DNA of 64,000 bases from BJHL01 sp040378885 (lineage in GTDB: Bacteria; Planctomycetota; Phycisphaerae; Phycisphaerales; UBA1924). Where the stretch lies: positions 62,001 to 126,000 of the forward strand of contig JBKDAN010000034.1 of assembly GCA_046316615.1 (NCBI GenBank). Reading direction: 5' to 3'. Below are positions 51,576 to 60,452 of this stretch, one piece after another. The notes under the pieces are model-generated. The model did not search any database. It was given only the letters and a program-made list of their open reading frames with translations, and was not told where the DNA came from. The translations under genes were made by a program, and so were the position numbers. Numbering within the stretch: position 1 is the first letter of the stretch; each line of letters starts with the position of its first letter.

Positions 51576-52589
51576 TCACTCGCTGACGAGCTTCATGGCG
51601 ATGAGGTCCTGCACATCGAGCATGCCGACAGGGCGGCCCGCGGCGTCGACCACGGGGATTTCGTCCTGGCGGAACTCGCGGAACATGGCGACTGCGTCTT
51701 GCACCAGCGCGTCATCGCGCAGTGTGCGCGGGCCTTTGGTCATGACTTTGTCGATGGCGTCGCGCATGCCGGCGGGGTTGCGAAGGACAAGGCGGCGGAG
51801 GTCGCCATCGGTGAAGATGCCGGCGAGTGCGCCGGTGCCGGGCGTGATGAGGACCATCGCGCCGGGACGGCGACCGTGGTCGGCGAGTTTGAGAGCAGCC
51901 TCGACGGTGAGTGTGCAGTCGATGAGCGGCAGGTTCTTGCCGGCGGTCCAGCGCATGACTTCGGTCACTGGGCGAAGCAAGCCACCGAGACTGCCGCCTG
52001 GGTGACGGCGAGCGAAGTCGGTACTTGTGAAGTTGCGTTCACGCGCGGCGGCGAGTGCGAGCGCGTCGCCCATGGCGAGTGTGGCGGTGGTGGATGTGGT
52101 GGGGGCGACGAACTGCGGTGAGCCAGCTTCTTTCGCAACACCCAGGCGCAGTGCGACTGTCGCAAGACGTTCGAGGCTGCTGGCTTCGGCGGGGTTTTTG
52201 GCGCCGCCTGTGATGGAGATGATGGGGAGGTTGTCCTGACGCAGAATGCCGCAGAGGCCGACGACTTCATCGGTTTCGCCACTGAAGCTGATGGCGATGA
52301 CGGTGTCGCAACTGCGGAAGCGGCCCAGGTCGCCGTGGGCTGCTTCGGTGGGGTGGACGCTGTGGCTGGGGATGCCGAGGCTGGCGAGTGTGGCGGAGAT
52401 CTTTGCGCCGATGTGGCCTGACTTGCCAAGGCCTGTGACGAGGACGGTGCCGCCTGCGTTGGCGCAGGTGACGATGAGACCAACGGCTCGCGCGAAGGCA
52501 TCGTTGGCGGCGAGTGTGTCGGCGAGGCGCGTGAGGGCGGCGGCTTCATCGCGGATGACGAATTGGGCGAACGACGTGGCGTCGTGCAT
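51576..52589 (-). CDS. kdsD: Arabinose-5-phosphate isomerase (KdsD/KpsF)
   Basis: A 337-aa enzyme that makes arabinose-5-phosphate, the first step to the LPS sugar KDO. The SIS domain is clear (TGLGKSGHIGAKISATLASLG, HPTEAAHGDLG, SFSGETDEV, TTSTTATLAMGDALA) and two CBS domains follow (VMRWTAGKNLPLIDC..., VMTKGPRTLRDDALVQDAV). ATG 52589 (MHDATSF) fits the family start. The next gene downstream is an LptC/OstA-like protein, consistent with LPS synthesis and export. Confidence 0.94.
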   Translation of the reverse strand: MHDATSFAQFVIRDEAAALTRLADTLAANDAFARAVGLIVTCANAGGTVLVTGLGKSGHIGAKISATLASLGIPSHSVHPTEAAHGDLGRFRSCDTVIAISFSGETDEVVGLCGILRQDNLPIISITGGAKNPAEASSLERLATVALRLGVAKEAGSPQFVAPTTSTTATLAMGDALALAAARERNFTSTDFARRHPGGSLGGLLRPVTEVMRWTAGKNLPLIDCTLTVEAALKLADHGRRPGAMVLITPGTGALAGIFTDGDLRRLVLRNPAGMRDAIDKVMTKGPRTLRDDALVQDAVAMFREFRQDEIPVVDAAGRPVGMLDVQDLIAMKLVSE

Positions 52590-52637
52590 AGGTGGGGAGG
52601 GTAAGGGGAGCGGCGAGCAGGGAGCGGGGGAAGGCAC

Positions 52638-53915
52638 TTAGGACTTGGCGGCTATGCAGTAAGCGGGGACGCTCATGTTGCCGGCGGTGTCGATGGCGCG
52701 GACGGCGAAGTGGGCGTTGTCTTTGCTGACGGCGATGCGGCATTGGCGGGCTGTTGCGTCGACGCGGCGGTGAGCCTGCCACCCGGGGCTTTCGGTGTCG
52801 CGCCAGAGGATGGCATAGGCGGCGACGTCGGCTTCGGGGCTTGCTTCCCACGCGATGAGGGTGTCCTGCTCCATACCTGCTGCGATGATGCGGGCGTTGG
52901 TGGGGGGCGATGGTGCGTTGGCGAGGGCGAGCAGTGCGGCGCAATTGAGGCGGGCGACGGCGGCGAGGTAGTTGCCATCGACGAAGCGCGGGAGATCGCC
53001 GTAGGGGGCGCCGTCGCGCGTGCTGGGGTGGACGTGCTGGCGCGAGTATTCCTCGGCGAGACTGGTGAAGCGGATGGCGGCGAAGCCGTGTTCGTTGAAT
53101 GGTGTGTGATCGCCACCGCGGAGAAAGCGGTCGGGGCGATGGATGCTCCAGGGGCTGGCTGCGGATGCTTCGGTGTGGGCGACCTCGGCGATGGTGCGGG
53201 CGAGTTGGCGGCTGGGGGAATCGTGTTCGCCGCCGAGGGTGCGGAGCGACATGGCGGCTTCAAGCGATGCGGGTTTGGGAAGGCCTTCGGAGAACATGCG
53301 GACGCGCGGGCGCGAGGTGTCGAGCGGGGGGAGGCCTTCGCGAAGGAGGGTGGGTCCTGGATCGCCCACGGTGTCGTTGTTCAGAACGAAGACGCTGGTG
53401 ATGTGCGGCTGCTGGGCGAGCCACTGTGCGTGAGCGCGGGCGCCGAGCAGTCCCTGTTCTTCACCTGCTGTGAGCATGAAGACGATGGTGGCATCGCAGG
53501 GAGTGGAAGCGAGGGCTTTGGCACAGGCGAGGACGACGGCGCAGCCGCTGGCGTTGTCGTTGGCGCCGGGTGCGTCGTCGGTCGCGTTCATGACATCGGC
53601 ATTGAGGCTGTCGTAGTGGGCGATGCAGTAGATGCGACGGTGGGATGCACTGGGCAGCGTGCCGGGAAGCGTGGCGATGACGTTCACGAGCTGGGCACCT
53701 TGGGGCGTGCGCGGGGTGATGGGAGCGGCGTGCGTTTCGAAGTCGACGCGGAGTGAGCCTGCGAAGCTGCGGAGCGTGGATGCGAGGTAGTTGCGTGCAG
53801 CGCCGATGCCGCGGGTGTCGCTGGAGGTCGTGGAGAGGGTGTGGCGTGTGCCGAAGGCTGCGAGACGCTCGACGTATGCGAGGCAGTCGCTGGCGGTGAT
53901 GTCGCGGGCGTGCAT
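52638..53915 (-). CDS. M28-family metallopeptidase with C-terminal fibronectin-like domain
   Basis: A 425-aa peptidase. Zinc-site residues of the M28 family are seen in IYCIAHYDSLN (His, Asp), GANDNASG (Asp), TAGEEQG (Glu-Glu) and the C-terminal GGDHTPFNEHG (His). The last ~90 residues (ARIIAAGMEQDTLIAWEASPEADVAAYAILWRDTES) look like a fibronectin type III domain. No signal peptide is visible from ATG 53915, which is odd for this family. It is the first gene of the M28-kdsD-LptC run. Confidence 0.88.
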   Translation of the reverse strand: MHARDITASDCLAYVERLAAFGTRHTLSTTSSDTRGIGAARNYLASTLRSFAGSLRVDFETHAAPITPRTPQGAQLVNVIATLPGTLPSASHRRIYCIAHYDSLNADVMNATDDAPGANDNASGCAVVLACAKALASTPCDATIVFMLTAGEEQGLLGARAHAQWLAQQPHITSVFVLNNDTVGDPGPTLLREGLPPLDTSRPRVRMFSEGLPKPASLEAAMSLRTLGGEHDSPSRQLARTIAEVAHTEASAASPWSIHRPDRFLRGGDHTPFNEHGFAAIRFTSLAEEYSRQHVHPSTRDGAPYGDLPRFVDGNYLAAVARLNCAALLALANAPSPPTNARIIAAGMEQDTLIAWEASPEADVAAYAILWRDTESPGWQAHRRVDATARQCRIAVSKDNAHFAVRAIDTAGNMSVPAYCIAAKS

Positions 53916-53971
53916 GGAGCAGGGTAATCGCGCGGCGGTTGAGCGAGGAGCGTGCCTGGAATGGTGGCATC

Positions 53972-54002
53972 AAAAAAACGCACCGCGCGCGTGCGCGGTG
54001 CG
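53972..54002 (-). terminator. Rho-independent terminator after the dockerin protein gene
   Basis: On the reverse strand: a 10-bp stem CGCACCGCGC / GCGCGGTGCG with a 4-nt loop, followed by TTTTTTT. It separates the 1175-aa protein gene from the M28 peptidase gene. Confidence 0.85.
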
Positions 54003-54030
54003 GGAGGGGCAAGAAGCAGGAGTTGAACAA

Positions 54031-57000
54031 TCAGCAGGAGCCGCCTGCGAGGACGTTGAGGAAGTCAATCACGTCTTGATCTTCGGGAAAGACGCCGTTG
54101 TTGTTGAAGTCGATGTCGTTGCAGGCGGGGCAGGGTGCGCCGGCGAGGACGGAGAAGAAGTCAACGACGTCCTGGTCTTCGGGGAAGACGGTGTGGTTGT
54201 TGAAGTCGATGGAGTCACAGCCGACGAGGCATGCAGCGTTGTAGGTTGCGAGGTCGGCGGTGGAGAGGAATCGCATGGGCTCGGGCGAGACGAAGGTGGT
54301 GACAGCCGCGGTGGTGGTGTTGATGGCGTAGAGACTGTGGAAGGGGTAGAAGTCGTTGCCGAGGATGATGGTGCCTTCGCCTCCATCGGCGATCGTGGAG
54401 CGGGTGAGGAGGGCATAGAACGGAAGGACGGGTGAGAAGGCGACAGGCCATTGGCGCGGGCCGCTGCCTTCGGCATTGGCGGCGAGCTGCGGAATGATGA
54501 TGCTGATGGTGTTGGCGGCGCGGTCGTAGCGGGAGAGGGCGTAGACGCGCGTGGTGACGGTGGTGCCGTCGGGGCTGGTGCCGCCTGTGAAGGTGCTTTG
54601 GTGGAGCAGGATCATGTCGCCATTGCAGTCGAAGGTGGCGGCGTGGACACGCTGCGTGGTGAGGGTGCCGGCTGTCGCATCGAAGGAGTACGTGGGCTGT
54701 GGCACGGTGATAGTTGCGACCGAGCCATTAGCAATGGGCACGGGCTGGGCGCGCGGGATGCGTGCAAGCACCATGCGGTTGGCGATGTAGATGTCACCGG
54801 CGGGATCGACGAGCAGGTTGGCGTGCTGATCGGTGGCGGCGATGATGGGGTCATTGGTGATGATGGTGCATGTGTCGGTGGTGCGGTTGTAGCGGATGAG
54901 AGCGGGGGGACGGGCGGGTGAGCCGAAGCTTGCGGGGACGGCGTCGACGAGGACGAGCACGGTGTTGTCGATGGGGTCGATGGCGATGTCGGTGACGCGG
55001 GATTCGAGCAGGTTCTGTGCGCGGAGGAAGGCGGTGAGACCGGGCGCGCTGGCGGCGTCGAGCGTGTCTGGGTTGATCATCAGGACCGGTTGGCCAGCGA
55101 GCCAGAGGTCGCCGTTGGGCTCTTTGTGCAGGCCGCGCCAGAGTTCGCCGCTGCCAAGGAACTGAACCGGGAGGGTGTCGACACCGGGTTCGAATTTCCA
55201 GAGGCGACCGTTGAGGAAGCGGTCGATGCCCAGGAGGACGCGGCTGGATGTGAGCGGTGGGACGTTGATGATGCTGTGCTCGCCGATGCCGATCGTGCAG
55301 TTGGAAACTGCGATTTGGCGGAGGACGGTGAGTTGTGGGGTGCCGGTGAAGTTTAGTGGCGGGCGAGTGCGGAAGGCCAGTGTTGGGAGGCCGGCGGCGG
55401 GGATGTCGCCTGTGAATGTGATGGTGGTGGTGGCGGCGTCGTAGGCGAAGCCTGTGGGGACCGCGCCGAGGAAGGGTGGATCCGCGGTGACCCAGTTGGG
55501 CGGGAATGTGATGCGAAGCACGACGCCGGAGATTGTCCCGCTGGTGAGGTTGTTCAACGTGAGCTGATAGTCAAGATCAGGAGAGCCGCGCACGAACTGC
55601 GAGGGACGCGGCGTGGTGCTGGTGCCTGGGATGACGGGGCCGATGACGCCAGTTTGCGTGTTGGTGATCGCAAGATTTGCTTGCAGCGGGAGGGCGAGCG
55701 TGATGTTCTGGCTGGTTGGGAAGGTCCCGAGCACGACGTTGCAGGGTGTGTTGATGAACCAGTCCGAGGCGTTGTTGAGGCGTGTTGTGAGCGATGAGAT
55801 CGAAACGCAGTCGGTGACGACGGCTTCGATGACGATGGTGGTGGACTGACCGATCGCGAGTGAACCTTGCCACCTGATTGCGGCTCCGTTCTGGAGTGAC
55901 GTGACGACGCCTGAGCCGCTGTTCACGATGCTCGAAAGGATGGTGCTGCGACCCAGGCCGCCGCCACCAAAGCCGCCGTTGAGGATGATGTCCTGCAGGT
56001 TGACATTGGATGTGTTGGTGAGGGTGAACGTGTGTTGAATGCGGTCGCCGGGGCGCAGGGGCTCGGGCGCGAGCGGGACGGATGTGACGGAGCCAGATGC
56101 TGTGCCCGCGCTGGTGGGCTGCTGGATATTCGTTGTTGGGAAGGAACCCGTGACAAGCGAGGGGAGTTGATCGGCGAAGATGGAGTAGTTGTTGTGGACG
56201 ACAGCGCCGGGGAAGCAGTTGGCGCGGACGCGCGTGGTGAGGGAGCGCGGGCCGGACTGAGCGGGGAGTGAGCCGAGGCTCCACGTGACGGTTCGTGTGC
56301 CCTCGTTGTAGACGCCTCCTTGGCTGGCACTGACGAACGTGAGCTGGCTGGGAACCGTGTGGCGGGCGATGACATTGGAGGCGAGTGCGCCGCCGGAATT
56401 CTGGTAGAGCAAGGTGCAGTCAAATTCTTCGAGAATGAAAGCGGACGCGGGGGCGGTCATGTTGATGACAAGCTGCGGGACCGGGGGAGGCGGGCAGTTG
56501 GCCGCGGCACACGCGACGCCTTGGGTCCAGGTGCTCGAGCACTGGGCCTGGGTTGTCTGTATGCAGCCGCCGTTGATGCAGCACGCGCCGGTTGGGGCGG
56601 AGCCGCCTGAGCAGCAGTTGGGGGAGACGGCCTGAAAGAGCAGCGTGTTGTCGAAGTTGCGAGCTTCGATGATGACTTGCGATGCGTCGGCGCTGGCGAT
56701 ACGGGGTGTGGGGACGTTGGTGGTGTTGTCGAGGCGCGGGCCGCTCTGGTTGGAGATGATCTGGCCAAAGTTGGAGCCCGGGCAGAGATCAATGAGGTCG
56801 TAATCGGAGTCGGTCGGATTACTGGTCAGGTCGTGCTGGACCCACGCGTGATAGCCCGTGGGGCTGACACGCAGCACGCCAAGGCCGGGCGAAAGGCCAA
56901 GTGATGTGGAAGCCATGCCGGAGAGGCCAGCCTGATTGAGGTTGTACCAGCGAAGCGAGGGCTGAGCCTGGTTGCTGGGTGAGCAGAGCGGGCCGGTGCC

Positions 57001-57558
57001 CGTGTAGATGAGCATGACGCGCTGCGGGCTGACAGGCGGCATGAACGGGCCGGGCGTCGCGGCGGTTGTGTCGTAGAAGAGCGGGCCTTGGAAAATCTGG
57101 CAGGGCAGGCAGTCGACGTGCAACAGCGTCATGGTTGCGGTGGCGGGGCTGAGGCGATAGGTACGCAGTGTGCGTGTGGGATCGCAGTTTGCCGGATCGC
57201 CGCCAAGGACCATGAGGAACTCGCGTGTGGGTGAGAGAGCGACGTTGATGCGTGTGCTGCGGATTTCCTGCGGCAGCGTGTAGGTGGTGTCGGCAGGGTT
57301 GGTCGTGCTGGTCTGGCTGTCGCCATTGGTGTCGACGACGATGGTGTTGGCATCGGGAAAGAAGAAGCCAGAGGTGCTGTTAACGTTCCACTGCGATTGG
57401 AAGGGCACGAAGTTGCCCGTGAGCGTGCACTGGGCACGGGCGGGCAGGGCCGGCAGTATGGCGAGGAGGAGGGTGAACAGGGGAGCGAGCAGCGGACGAA
57501 ACCAGTCCAGGACTGCGCGGTAGTTGGGGGTGATCACGGCGTATCTCCTGCGAATCAT
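54031..57558 (-). CDS. Large secreted protein with DUF11-like repeats and C-terminal dockerin pair
   Basis: About 1175 aa. Signal peptide with LLAPLFTLLLAILPALPARA near residues 23-42. The first third contains Cys-rich GACCINGGCIQTTQAQCSS. The middle has DUF11-like beta domains (ITNTQTGVIGPVIPG, ASNVIARHTVPSQLTFVS, TYQLTL-like segments), followed by a beta-propeller-like region. The C-terminus has two dockerin-like units: CDSIDFNNHTVFPEDQDVVDF and CNDIDFNNNGVFPEDQDVIDF, each ending in LAGx. Such Asp/Asn-rich loops bind calcium in true dockerins. ATG 57558 was chosen because the signal peptide follows. It is divergent from fbp. Confidence 0.85.
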   Translation of the reverse strand: MIRRRYAVITPNYRAVLDWFRPLLAPLFTLLLAILPALPARAQCTLTGNFVPFQSQWNVNSTSGFFFPDANTIVVDTNGDSQTSTTNPADTTYTLPQEIRSTRINVALSPTREFLMVLGGDPANCDPTRTLRTYRLSPATATMTLLHVDCLPCQIFQGPLFYDTTAATPGPFMPPVSPQRVMLIYTGTGPLCSPSNQAQPSLRWYNLNQAGLSGMASTSLGLSPGLGVLRVSPTGYHAWVQHDLTSNPTDSDYDLIDLCPGSNFGQIISNQSGPRLDNTTNVPTPRIASADASQVIIEARNFDNTLLFQAVSPNCCSGGSAPTGACCINGGCIQTTQAQCSSTWTQGVACAAANCPPPPVPQLVINMTAPASAFILEEFDCTLLYQNSGGALASNVIARHTVPSQLTFVSASQGGVYNEGTRTVTWSLGSLPAQSGPRSLTTRVRANCFPGAVVHNNYSIFADQLPSLVTGSFPTTNIQQPTSAGTASGSVTSVPLAPEPLRPGDRIQHTFTLTNTSNVNLQDIILNGGFGGGGLGRSTILSSIVNSGSGVVTSLQNGAAIRWQGSLAIGQSTTIVIEAVVTDCVSISSLTTRLNNASDWFINTPCNVVLGTFPTSQNITLALPLQANLAITNTQTGVIGPVIPGTSTTPRPSQFVRGSPDLDYQLTLNNLTSGTISGVVLRITFPPNWVTADPPFLGAVPTGFAYDAATTTITFTGDIPAAGLPTLAFRTRPPLNFTGTPQLTVLRQIAVSNCTIGIGEHSIINVPPLTSSRVLLGIDRFLNGRLWKFEPGVDTLPVQFLGSGELWRGLHKEPNGDLWLAGQPVLMINPDTLDAASAPGLTAFLRAQNLLESRVTDIAIDPIDNTVLVLVDAVPASFGSPARPPALIRYNRTTDTCTIITNDPIIAATDQHANLLVDPAGDIYIANRMVLARIPRAQPVPIANGSVATITVPQPTYSFDATAGTLTTQRVHAATFDCNGDMILLHQSTFTGGTSPDGTTVTTRVYALSRYDRAANTISIIIPQLAANAEGSGPRQWPVAFSPVLPFYALLTRSTIADGGEGTIILGNDFYPFHSLYAINTTTAAVTTFVSPEPMRFLSTADLATYNAACLVGCDSIDFNNHTVFPEDQDVVDFFSVLAGAPCPACNDIDFNNNGVFPEDQDVIDFLNVLAGGSC

Positions 57559-57728
57559 GCGGCCCCGTGAGACGGGGCTTTGGTATGGAGGCGCACAGGA
57601 CGATGGCGCGGCGCAGTGAAAGTTGGAGATTTTGTCGATAGCGTTGGGCGGCGACATGGATTCTCGGGCGATTGGGGCACGACGTGTATGTGTCACACCC
57701 GCGGCGGGGGTCACTACGCTTGCCCCCT

Positions 57729-59663
57729 ATGCCACGTATCTCGCCTGACCGTCTTGCGCATCTTGAAGCACTTGCCGCGTCGTTTCCGACGGCGGAATCA
57801 GCGATATCTGAGATTGCGGCGCTGCGTGCGCAGCTGAGCCTGCCAGCGGGCGTGGTGCATGTGATCAGTGACATTCATGGCGAGGACGCGAAGCTGCGGC
57901 ACGTGATCAACAACGGTTCGGGCGCGCTGCGGCAACTGGTGGAGCAGGTGCTGGGCTCGCGGATGAGCGAGGAAGACCGACGCGTGTTTCTGGGGGTGCT
58001 GTACTACCCGCGTGAGGCGATCAATGTTTTGTCGCGCGAGATTGTGGCCAGCGGGCGGCGGCTGGAGTGGGTGTACCAGACGCTGACGGCGCAGTTTGAA
58101 GTGGTGCGGCATCTACGCGCGACGTACCGGCGGAAGCACTTTGAGGAGTTGCTGCCTGAGTGGTATCGTGAACTGTTTGTGGAACTGGGGAGCGGGCAGC
58201 GGCCGGCGTACATCAAAGAGATGATCGTGAGCCTCGCGAAGTATGACCGCGACTGGGGCGCGGTGCGTGCGGGGGCGCGGCTGATTCGTAATCTGGCGAC
58301 CGATGAACTGCTGGTGATTGGCGACTTGGGTGATCGCGGCCCTCGCATGGACCGCGTGATTGACACACTGATGCGTCAGCCCAAGTGCAGCGTGCTGTGG
58401 GGTAACCATGACATGCTGTGGATCGGGGCGCACCTGGGGCATGAGCCGTGCATGCTGACGGTGCTGCGGTTCAGCTTGAGGTATCGCAAGCTCAGCCAGC
58501 TCGAAGAGGGCTACGGCGTGATCATGGCGCCGATTGAGCGGCTGGTGCGCGATGTGTACAACGATGACCCGTGCGAGAAGTTCATGCCCAAGGGCGAGGG
58601 CTTCCGCGACGCCATCACGGTCGCGCGGATGCAGAAGGCCATTGCGATCATGCAGTTCAAGGCCGAGGGGCGCATGTTCGAGCGGCATCCGGAGTGGAGG
58701 CTGGAGCATCGGCGGTTGCTGCATCGGCTGCGCTGGGAGCATGGCAAGCCGGTGAGTGTCGACGTTGACGGGGTACAGCATGCGATGCTGGATCAGCATC
58801 TGCCGACGGTCGATCCGAAGGATCCGTACGCGTACAGCGCGGCGGAGCAGCAGTGCATTGATCGCATGAAGGAGAGCTTCACGCGGAGCATGAAGCTGCG
58901 CGAGCACATGGAATGGCTCGTGGGGCGCGGCGGCATGTGGACGCATCGCAACGAGGTGCTGTTCTTCCATGCTTGTGTGCCGGTGGACAAGGAAGGCACG
59001 CCGCAGACGCTGCGAGTGGACGGGCGTGATTTGTCCGGTCGCGAGCTGATGGAGGGGCTTGAAAGCGTGGTGCGGCGCGCCATGCGCAAGCGGTGGTTCG
59101 GCATCGACAACGATGCGGACATGATCTACTACCTGTGGGGCGGCCCGCAGAGCCCGCTGTTTGGCAAGGAGAAGCTGACGACGTTTGAGAACCACTTTGT
59201 GGCTGACAAAGCAGCGCACAAGGAACCGAAGAACGCGTACTTCGACCTGATGCACGATGCGGCGTTCATCAAAAAGATCGGGCGGATGTTTGACTTGGGC
59301 GAGGATGTGCTGGTGGTGAACGGGCATGTGCCTGTGAAGGCGGAGAAGGGTGAGCAGCCCGTCAAGAAGGGCGGTAATGCGATCACGATCGACGGCGCGT
59401 TCAGCGAGGCGTATGGCGATCGCGGCTACACGCTGGTGCTGAAGCCTGATCGCATTGATCTGGCGGAACACAAGCCGTTTCCTGGCGTGGCGGCGGTGCT
59501 GAGCGCAGGTAGCGATATCGTGCCTGATATGACGACGATTCGGCGGTACGAGAAGCCGCGCATGCTGCGCGACACGGATGAGGGGCAGGCGTTGGCAAGG
59601 CAGGCGGATGATCTGGATGCGTTGGTGCACTCATATGAGGAAGGGATTGTGAGAGAGGCGTAG
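57729..59663 (+). CDS. fbp: Class III fructose-1,6-bisphosphatase
   Basis: A 644-aa enzyme of the metallophosphoesterase type best known from Firmicutes. Metal-site blocks: HVISDIHGEDAK, IGDLGDRGPRMDRV and LWGNHDMLWIGA; the C-terminal NGHVPVKAEKGEQPVKKGG and TIDGAFSEAYGDRGYT complete the fold. Gluconeogenic hydrolysis of fructose-1,6-bisphosphate is the expected role. ATG 57729 has no clear SD. Length is normal for the class. Confidence 0.95.
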   Translation: MPRISPDRLAHLEALAASFPTAESAISEIAALRAQLSLPAGVVHVISDIHGEDAKLRHVINNGSGALRQLVEQVLGSRMSEEDRRVFLGVLYYPREAINVLSREIVASGRRLEWVYQTLTAQFEVVRHLRATYRRKHFEELLPEWYRELFVELGSGQRPAYIKEMIVSLAKYDRDWGAVRAGARLIRNLATDELLVIGDLGDRGPRMDRVIDTLMRQPKCSVLWGNHDMLWIGAHLGHEPCMLTVLRFSLRYRKLSQLEEGYGVIMAPIERLVRDVYNDDPCEKFMPKGEGFRDAITVARMQKAIAIMQFKAEGRMFERHPEWRLEHRRLLHRLRWEHGKPVSVDVDGVQHAMLDQHLPTVDPKDPYAYSAAEQQCIDRMKESFTRSMKLREHMEWLVGRGGMWTHRNEVLFFHACVPVDKEGTPQTLRVDGRDLSGRELMEGLESVVRRAMRKRWFGIDNDADMIYYLWGGPQSPLFGKEKLTTFENHFVADKAAHKEPKNAYFDLMHDAAFIKKIGRMFDLGEDVLVVNGHVPVKAEKGEQPVKKGGNAITIDGAFSEAYGDRGYTLVLKPDRIDLAEHKPFPGVAAVLSAGSDIVPDMTTIRRYEKPRMLRDTDEGQALARQADDLDALVHSYEEGIVREA

Positions 59664-59704
59664 TGGTGCGGTGTTCGGGGATTGCGGATTCGTGAATTAG
59701 GATT

Positions 59705-59732
59705 CCTTGCAAGCGTGTACGGACTTGCAAGG
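59705..59732. repeat. Inverted repeat upstream of the HIT gene
   Basis: Perfect 9-bp arms CCTTGCAAG / CTTGCAAGG with a 10-nt spacer, about 40 bp after fbp. No T tract; could be an operator or a weak terminator. Confidence 0.45.
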
Positions 59733-59828
59733 CGCGACGTACCTGCGCTCGTGTGCGTGCCGCACGCCGAGTCGGCACGGTGACGTGTGCGGAACCCGCT
59801 CGACTCCGATCTGCAATACGATGTCTGC

Positions 59829-60368
59829 ATGACGAGCCCGACGCCTCACGCTCCGCAGAATCTTCACGCTCCGTGGAGAATGGACTATCTGGAATCGATG
59901 GGCCAGCAAGAGAAGAAGGCTGGTCCGCCCGCGACGGGGAGCGGTTCGTTTCTACTTGATTACTGGAACGCTCCCACGCATGACGCGGCGAATCACGTCA
60001 TTGAACGCACGACGCATGGGCTGATTCTGCTGAACAAGTATCCGTACGCCAACGGGCATTTGCTGGTTGCGCTCGGTGATCCGCGGCCCACACTGCTGGA
60101 TTATGAACCTGCGCAGCGCGAGCAGTTGTGGAAGCTGGTGGAGCGTGCAACGGACTTGATGCAGCGCACGTTGGAGCCGCAGGGGATCAATATCGGGATC
60201 AATCAAGGTCGAGCGGCGGGGGCGGGCGTGCCGCAGCACTTGCATGTGCATCTGGTGCCGCGGTGGGGCGGTGATGTGAACTTCATGACGACCGTGGCGC
60301 AGGTGCGGGTGTTGCCTGGGAGCAACGAGGCGATGTGGAAGCGGTACGTGGCGGTGGCCACGCGGTGA
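59829..60368 (+). CDS. HIT-family nucleotide hydrolase/transferase
   Basis: A 179-aa protein with the histidine triad GVPQHLHVHLVPRW near residues 130-145. NKYPYANGHLLVAL and LEPQGINIGINQGRAAGAG are characteristic of the Ap4A-phosphorylase-like bacterial HIT branch. It may hydrolyse or phosphorolyse dinucleoside polyphosphates. ATG 59829 was chosen; the preceding in-frame ATG at 59787 would add 14 residues. Same strand as fbp, 165 bp downstream. Confidence 0.9.
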   Translation: MTSPTPHAPQNLHAPWRMDYLESMGQQEKKAGPPATGSGSFLLDYWNAPTHDAANHVIERTTHGLILLNKYPYANGHLLVALGDPRPTLLDYEPAQREQLWKLVERATDLMQRTLEPQGINIGINQGRAAGAGVPQHLHVHLVPRWGGDVNFMTTVAQVRVLPGSNEAMWKRYVAVATR

Positions 60369-60452
60369 CATGAATTCACGGCATCGCCCAGAGCCTTTAG
60401 CTGCTGCGAAGCGCGACAAGTGCCATCGCTTATCTGCTGCGCTGCGAAGTGA

